Made by a program: the position numbers and the translations under genes. 64,000 nucleotides of DNA from Haliscomenobacter sp965225875 (lineage in GTDB: Bacteria; Bacteroidota; Bacteroidia; Chitinophagales; Saprospiraceae), in contig NZ_CBDDBS010000003.1 in the NCBI RefSeq assembly GCF_965225875.1, positions 1,984,001 through 2,048,000 on the forward strand, written 5' to 3'. The stretch's first letter is position 1. Every line of letters begins with the position of its first letter. Of this stretch, positions 61,090 to 64,000 are shown in pieces. The notes beneath the pieces were generated by a model. It was given only the letters and a program-made list of their open reading frames with translations, was not told the origin of the DNA and ran no database searches.

Positions 61090-61115
61090 CATTTAACTCA
61101 AAAGTGAATTCAATC

Positions 61116-62633
61116 ATGAAAAATAAAATCATTGTTGCATTTATTGGGTTGATGGGCTTATTCGTCTTTAATGGTTGTGACGATTATCTGGACATCAACT
61201 TCGACCCCAGCAACCCTCAGGTTGCAGAAGGTTTTGCCATTTTGCCGCCTATGTTGGGCCAAATGGTTCGGGGCGTTTCTTTTGACACCCGTTTTGTCAG
61301 CCAATACAATCAAAACTGGGCACAGGTAGCTACCAATAACGTATGGGATCAACATGGTTATGTTCCCGGAAGTGATGCTGGTGGTGACGTATGGCGCAGC
61401 AACTACTGGTCGATTGGCAAAAACGTTGACATCATCATCGAACAAGGTACACTCAAAGAGCAATGGGATTATGTAGGCGTAGCCAAAGCAATTCGGGCTT
61501 GGAGCTGGCAAAACACCACGGATCTACATGGGGAAATCATCCTCAAAGAAGCCTGGGAGCCCAACCGATATGTATTCAATTTCGATCCACAGGAAGAAGT
61601 TTACCAGGAAGCAACCCGTCTGGCCAATGAGGCCCTGGCCGATCTGAGTCGCACCGACGGCAACGTGAGTGTAGCCAACCTGGGGCGGGGTGATTTGGTT
61701 TACAAGGGCGATCGTACAAAGTGGATCAAATTTGCTTATTCCGTTTTGGCTCACACGGCCCAACGCTACAGCAATAAGTCAAATTACGATCCAGCCAAAG
61801 TGATCGAGTATTGCGATAAATCATTGGCCAGCAATGATGACAATTTTAGTGTACCACATGCCGGAACCAATTCTTTGGACGGCAACTTCTTCGGCCCTCT
61901 CCGCGGAAACTTGAACAATTTCCGACCAACTGTATTTTTCCTAAATTTACTGAATGGAACCGTATTTAATGGTGTAACGGATCCTCGTTTGCCCTTGATG
62001 CTCACCGCTTCAGCAGACGGTACTTTCCGGGGAGTTATCCCTACCAAGGGCGACCCGGTAACCAGCAATACGGATCCAAAACGGATGCCAAACCTGTGGG
62101 GCGCAAACCCTTCGGCAACAGTGTCTACCCTTCCTGGTAAATATTTCTTTACCAACAATGCGGTTCATCCTTTGGTGACTTATTCCGAAATTCAGTTCAT
62201 CAAGGCAGAGGCTGCCTTCATCAAAGGAGACAAAGCCCTGGCTTATGATGCATTTAAAAAAGGAATCATCGCCCACATGGATCTGGCCAAGGTGCCCGCT
62301 GCCGCTCGTGATACCTATATGGCCAGCGCAGCTGTGCCTCAAACTTCAGATGCCCTGAAATTGAGCGACATTATGTTGCAGAAGTACATCGCTTGCTGGG
62401 TAATTGGGTCTTTGGAAACCTGGACCGACATGCGTCGCTACAACTACAGTAGTGATGTGTATACTGGTTTTGCACCACCTCCTGCATTGTACATCGACAA
62501 TGGTGGCAAATTGGCCTATCGCTTACGGCCACGCTTCAACTCGGAATATGTATGGAATCGGGAATCATTGAATACCATTGGTGGCAATGATGCGAATTAT
62601 CATACCAAACCAGTTTGGTTTACCATAAAATAA
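61116..62633 (+). CDS. SusD/RagB-family outer-membrane lipoprotein
   Basis: 505 residues from the ATG at 61116; a GTG four codons earlier is less likely. Lipoprotein signal MKNKIIVAFIGLMGLFVFNGC (Cys about 21), then DDYLDINFDPSNPQVAEG. The sequence fits the SusD-like-2 type: TPR helical core (AKAIRAWSWQNTTDLHGEII, EVYQEATRLANEALADLSRT, YSEIQFIKAEAAFIKGDKAL) and C-terminal W-rich strands. It caps the SusC barrel on the cell surface and binds the ligand. Pair with the upstream SusC-like gene, then a double hairpin ends the unit. Confidence 0.95.
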   Translation: MKNKIIVAFIGLMGLFVFNGCDDYLDINFDPSNPQVAEGFAILPPMLGQMVRGVSFDTRFVSQYNQNWAQVATNNVWDQHGYVPGSDAGGDVWRSNYWSIGKNVDIIIEQGTLKEQWDYVGVAKAIRAWSWQNTTDLHGEIILKEAWEPNRYVFNFDPQEEVYQEATRLANEALADLSRTDGNVSVANLGRGDLVYKGDRTKWIKFAYSVLAHTAQRYSNKSNYDPAKVIEYCDKSLASNDDNFSVPHAGTNSLDGNFFGPLRGNLNNFRPTVFFLNLLNGTVFNGVTDPRLPLMLTASADGTFRGVIPTKGDPVTSNTDPKRMPNLWGANPSATVSTLPGKYFFTNNAVHPLVTYSEIQFIKAEAAFIKGDKALAYDAFKKGIIAHMDLAKVPAAARDTYMASAAVPQTSDALKLSDIMLQKYIACWVIGSLETWTDMRRYNYSSDVYTGFAPPPALYIDNGGKLAYRLRPRFNSEYVWNRESLNTIGGNDANYHTKPVWFTIK

Positions 62634-62702
62634 ACGTACGGGCGACCCTTGCGGTCGCCCTACTGATTTTACAAAGGGCAGCCGCAAGGGCTGCCCCTAC
62701 GT
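62634..62702. repeat. Double REP-like hairpin between convergent genes
   Basis: GGGCGACC/GGTCGCCC (62640-62660, 5-nt loop) and GGGCAGCC/GGCTGCCC (62676-62696, 5-nt loop), held by an outer ACGTA/TACGT pair. Last element of the window, between susD and the T9SS gene. The arm GGGCAGCC also appears beside the solo half-element at 22018-22040. Confidence 0.9.
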
Positions 62703-64000
62703 TATTTTTTGATCATCTTTCGTGTTGCGGAATACCGTGCACTCCGGAACGAATAATACAACACCCCACTCGGCAACTCCTCATCCCTCAATTCAACCTG
62801 ATTCACTCCCCGTACAAAATCGCCTTTGATCTCCTTCAACAATCTCCCCGCGGCATCATACACCAGCATCCTTCCTTCACTTGCCTCTGGCAAATAAAAA
62901 CGAATCAAGGTACTCTCCTGAAATGGGTTCGGCACGTTTTGGAACAATTCAAAATTGGGTACCTGAATTTCCCTTTCATTGAAGCGCAATTGAATCGGCA
63001 AACGTTCGTCGGCGAAGTTGTAGGCTTCGATTTGCATACGCCCGGGGCTCAGGTGTAAAATCTCGCTCAATTTCGCCTTGGTTTTTGCCCGAAATACCAG
63101 CGTAAACAACACTGCATCCGGGTTTAGGGCTGGTTGATCGCTGTACCAGTTGGTTGTAATCAGCCCTTCAGATTTGAAGATGCCGAAGTTTTCTGCTTTG
63201 GCCAATCCGTATTGGATGTCAATCAATTCGGCCTTGGAGGTGGCATAACTCAGCGCCATTTGATAGCCCTGGATATTAGCCAGATCTTTGACCCGAACGG
63301 CTACCGTATGGAGTTGCCCACTTTGTAAGTGTTGATCTTCCAGCTCAATCCACATTGGGTCGTTTTCCGTTCGAATTTCAGGCGTTTTAAAGCCCAAAAT
63401 GGCCGACACATTGACATCCCCAATTTTCACCGCAATAAAATTGGCAGCAAGTTTTTGGCCAAAAAGGTCATTGATGCTATAGCTCTCGGGAAAAGATTGT
63501 GCCCAGGGATTCGTTGGGTCTGGGAAGCGGTAGTTGGCATCGACAAAACGCCAACTGGTATTGTTTTTAAAAGCAACATCCAGGTTCAAAATCAGTTTTT
63601 GAATGGCAATCAAATCCAGCGTCGTAACCGATTTGGAAGCATTGGCATCCGCAGCGATCAACTTGTAAGGAGAATCCAGAGCTGTAACACCCAGGATGTG
63701 TTTGCGGATCAACAACAAATCAAAGGTGGATACCCCGTTGACGTGGTCGGTATTGAGTCGAGGGGTAATGGTGTAGTCATTGCCTTCGACCAAATTGAGA
63801 AAAACGTAATTGCCCGTAGGGGTCGAAGTTGTGCGGTTAGAGGCCTGCCCGCTGAGGGTAATCTCTACATTGGGCAAACCTTGGCGCGATTCAGTTTGGA
63901 TGAGGCCACCCAATAAGCCTTGTGGTAAGGGAATACAAATGTCCCCATTGTTTTGAACCGTGACAAAATTGAGGCAAAAATCATGATTCGGCCCGCCCAG
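62702..64000 (-). CDS. Cohesin/dockerin-like T9SS type A protein, C-terminal part (5' end outside window)
   Basis: The frame is open to base 64000, so the start lies beyond the window; about 432 residues are present. A beta-sandwich with GGLIQTESRQGLPNVEITLS and NYVFLNLVEGNDYTITPR comes first, then dockerin-type repeats with Asp/Asn loops (NTDHVNGVSTFDLLLIRKHI, ADANASKSVTTLDLIAIQKL). A cohesin-like domain is near the middle (IWIELEDQHLQSGQ, LANIQGYQMALSYA, PDAVLFTLVFRAKT). The end is a type A sorting domain (FELFQNVPNPFQESTLIRFY, MLVYDAAGRLLKEI, SGVLYYSFRS, MIKK). It is exported by the T9SS and may take part in assembling surface complexes. Confidence 0.85.
   Translation of the reverse strand: MGGPNHDFCLNFVTVQNNGDICIPLPQGLLGGLIQTESRQGLPNVEITLSGQASNRTTSTPTGNYVFLNLVEGNDYTITPRLNTDHVNGVSTFDLLLIRKHILGVTALDSPYKLIAADANASKSVTTLDLIAIQKLILNLDVAFKNNTSWRFVDANYRFPDPTNPWAQSFPESYSINDLFGQKLAANFIAVKIGDVNVSAILGFKTPEIRTENDPMWIELEDQHLQSGQLHTVAVRVKDLANIQGYQMALSYATSKAELIDIQYGLAKAENFGIFKSEGLITTNWYSDQPALNPDAVLFTLVFRAKTKAKLSEILHLSPGRMQIEAYNFADERLPIQLRFNEREIQVPNFELFQNVPNPFQESTLIRFYLPEASEGRMLVYDAAGRLLKEIKGDFVRGVNQVELRDEELPSGVLYYSFRSARYSATRKMIKK

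Noticed and set aside
1..64000. CRISPR array, prophage, insertion sequence or toxin-antitoxin cassette
   Set aside because: No regularly spaced repeat-spacer units, integrase, transposase or typical toxin-antitoxin pair was seen; direct repeats found are tandem units inside palindromes.

Overview
The window is chromosomal DNA of a Bacteroidota bacterium, most likely from the Saprospirales (Haliscomenobacter/Lewinella-like). Three lines of evidence support this. It holds three TonB-dependent receptors including a SusC/SusD pair, and several secreted proteins with type IX secretion (T9SS) type A or type B C-terminal sorting domains. Promoters match the Bacteroidota pattern TTTG-N19-TAnnTTTG, seen almost perfectly in front of the tRNA cluster. 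Family choices such as DUF4249, the DUF6495-like protein, a FadN-type beta-oxidation enzyme and twin ExbDs are typical of the phylum. No prophage, insertion sequence, CRISPR array or rRNA was seen; the region looks like ordinary chromosome.

Layout. 0-7.3 kb: 3' end of a Sua5/YciO gene, a FecA-type receptor, a T9SS type B (gliding-associated) adhesin-like protein, a ChaN-like protein abutting a cytochrome c, and ArfB. 7.4-14.8 kb: a secreted propeller-like protein behind a tandem direct-repeat operator, then an outer-membrane cluster of STN/TonB receptor, DUF4249 lipoprotein and an MG2-plus-plug protein. 15 kb: tRNA-Ser, an anomalous tRNA-like gene and tRNA-Pro. 15.3-25.3 kb: GIY-YIG protein, an aspartyl-protease-like protein with altered active sites, fructose-6-phosphate aldolase, a candidate 6S-like RNA, a giant WG-repeat protein, a propeller/phosphoesterase fusion and DedA. 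25.4-34.2 kb: housekeeping genes (methyltransferase, TerC, GT2, TrmD, FKBP, UbiX, thioredoxin, a UDG-like protein, FolC) and a candidate small RNA. 34.4-37 kb: exbB-exbD-exbD-tonB operon, which would energise the receptors. 37-47.6 kb: NYN/cold-shock protein, FadN/FadA-type beta-oxidation pair, NrtR-like regulator, acyltransferase, PurE, GNAT, and a TetR-FabF operon. 47.7-64 kb: FG-GAP T9SS protein, class III aminotransferase, PadR plus FtsX-type permease, SusC/SusD, and a cohesin/dockerin-like T9SS protein running off the end.

The most striking non-gene feature is the density of long intergenic inverted repeats. About fifteen loci carry hairpins, several with perfect arms of 28-39 bp, belonging to about ten unrelated sequence families. 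They lie mainly at convergent gene ends or between co-directional genes. One family (arm core ACCACCTAAG) occurs as two full palindromes and one solo half, which suggests a dispersed element rather than simple terminators. In places the repeats reach into genes: they supply the stop codon of a methyltransferase and create false N-terminal extensions upstream of trmD and the MG2-like gene.

Two stretches look like undescribed or unannotated structured RNAs: a minus-strand rod-like RNA at about 18.25-18.39 kb with its own terminator, and a plus-strand RNA at about 32.72-32.89 kb with a perfect -7 box and a strong terminator. A third structured region is the SusC leader at about 57.7-57.9 kb. All functions are inferred from reading the sequence; no database search was run.
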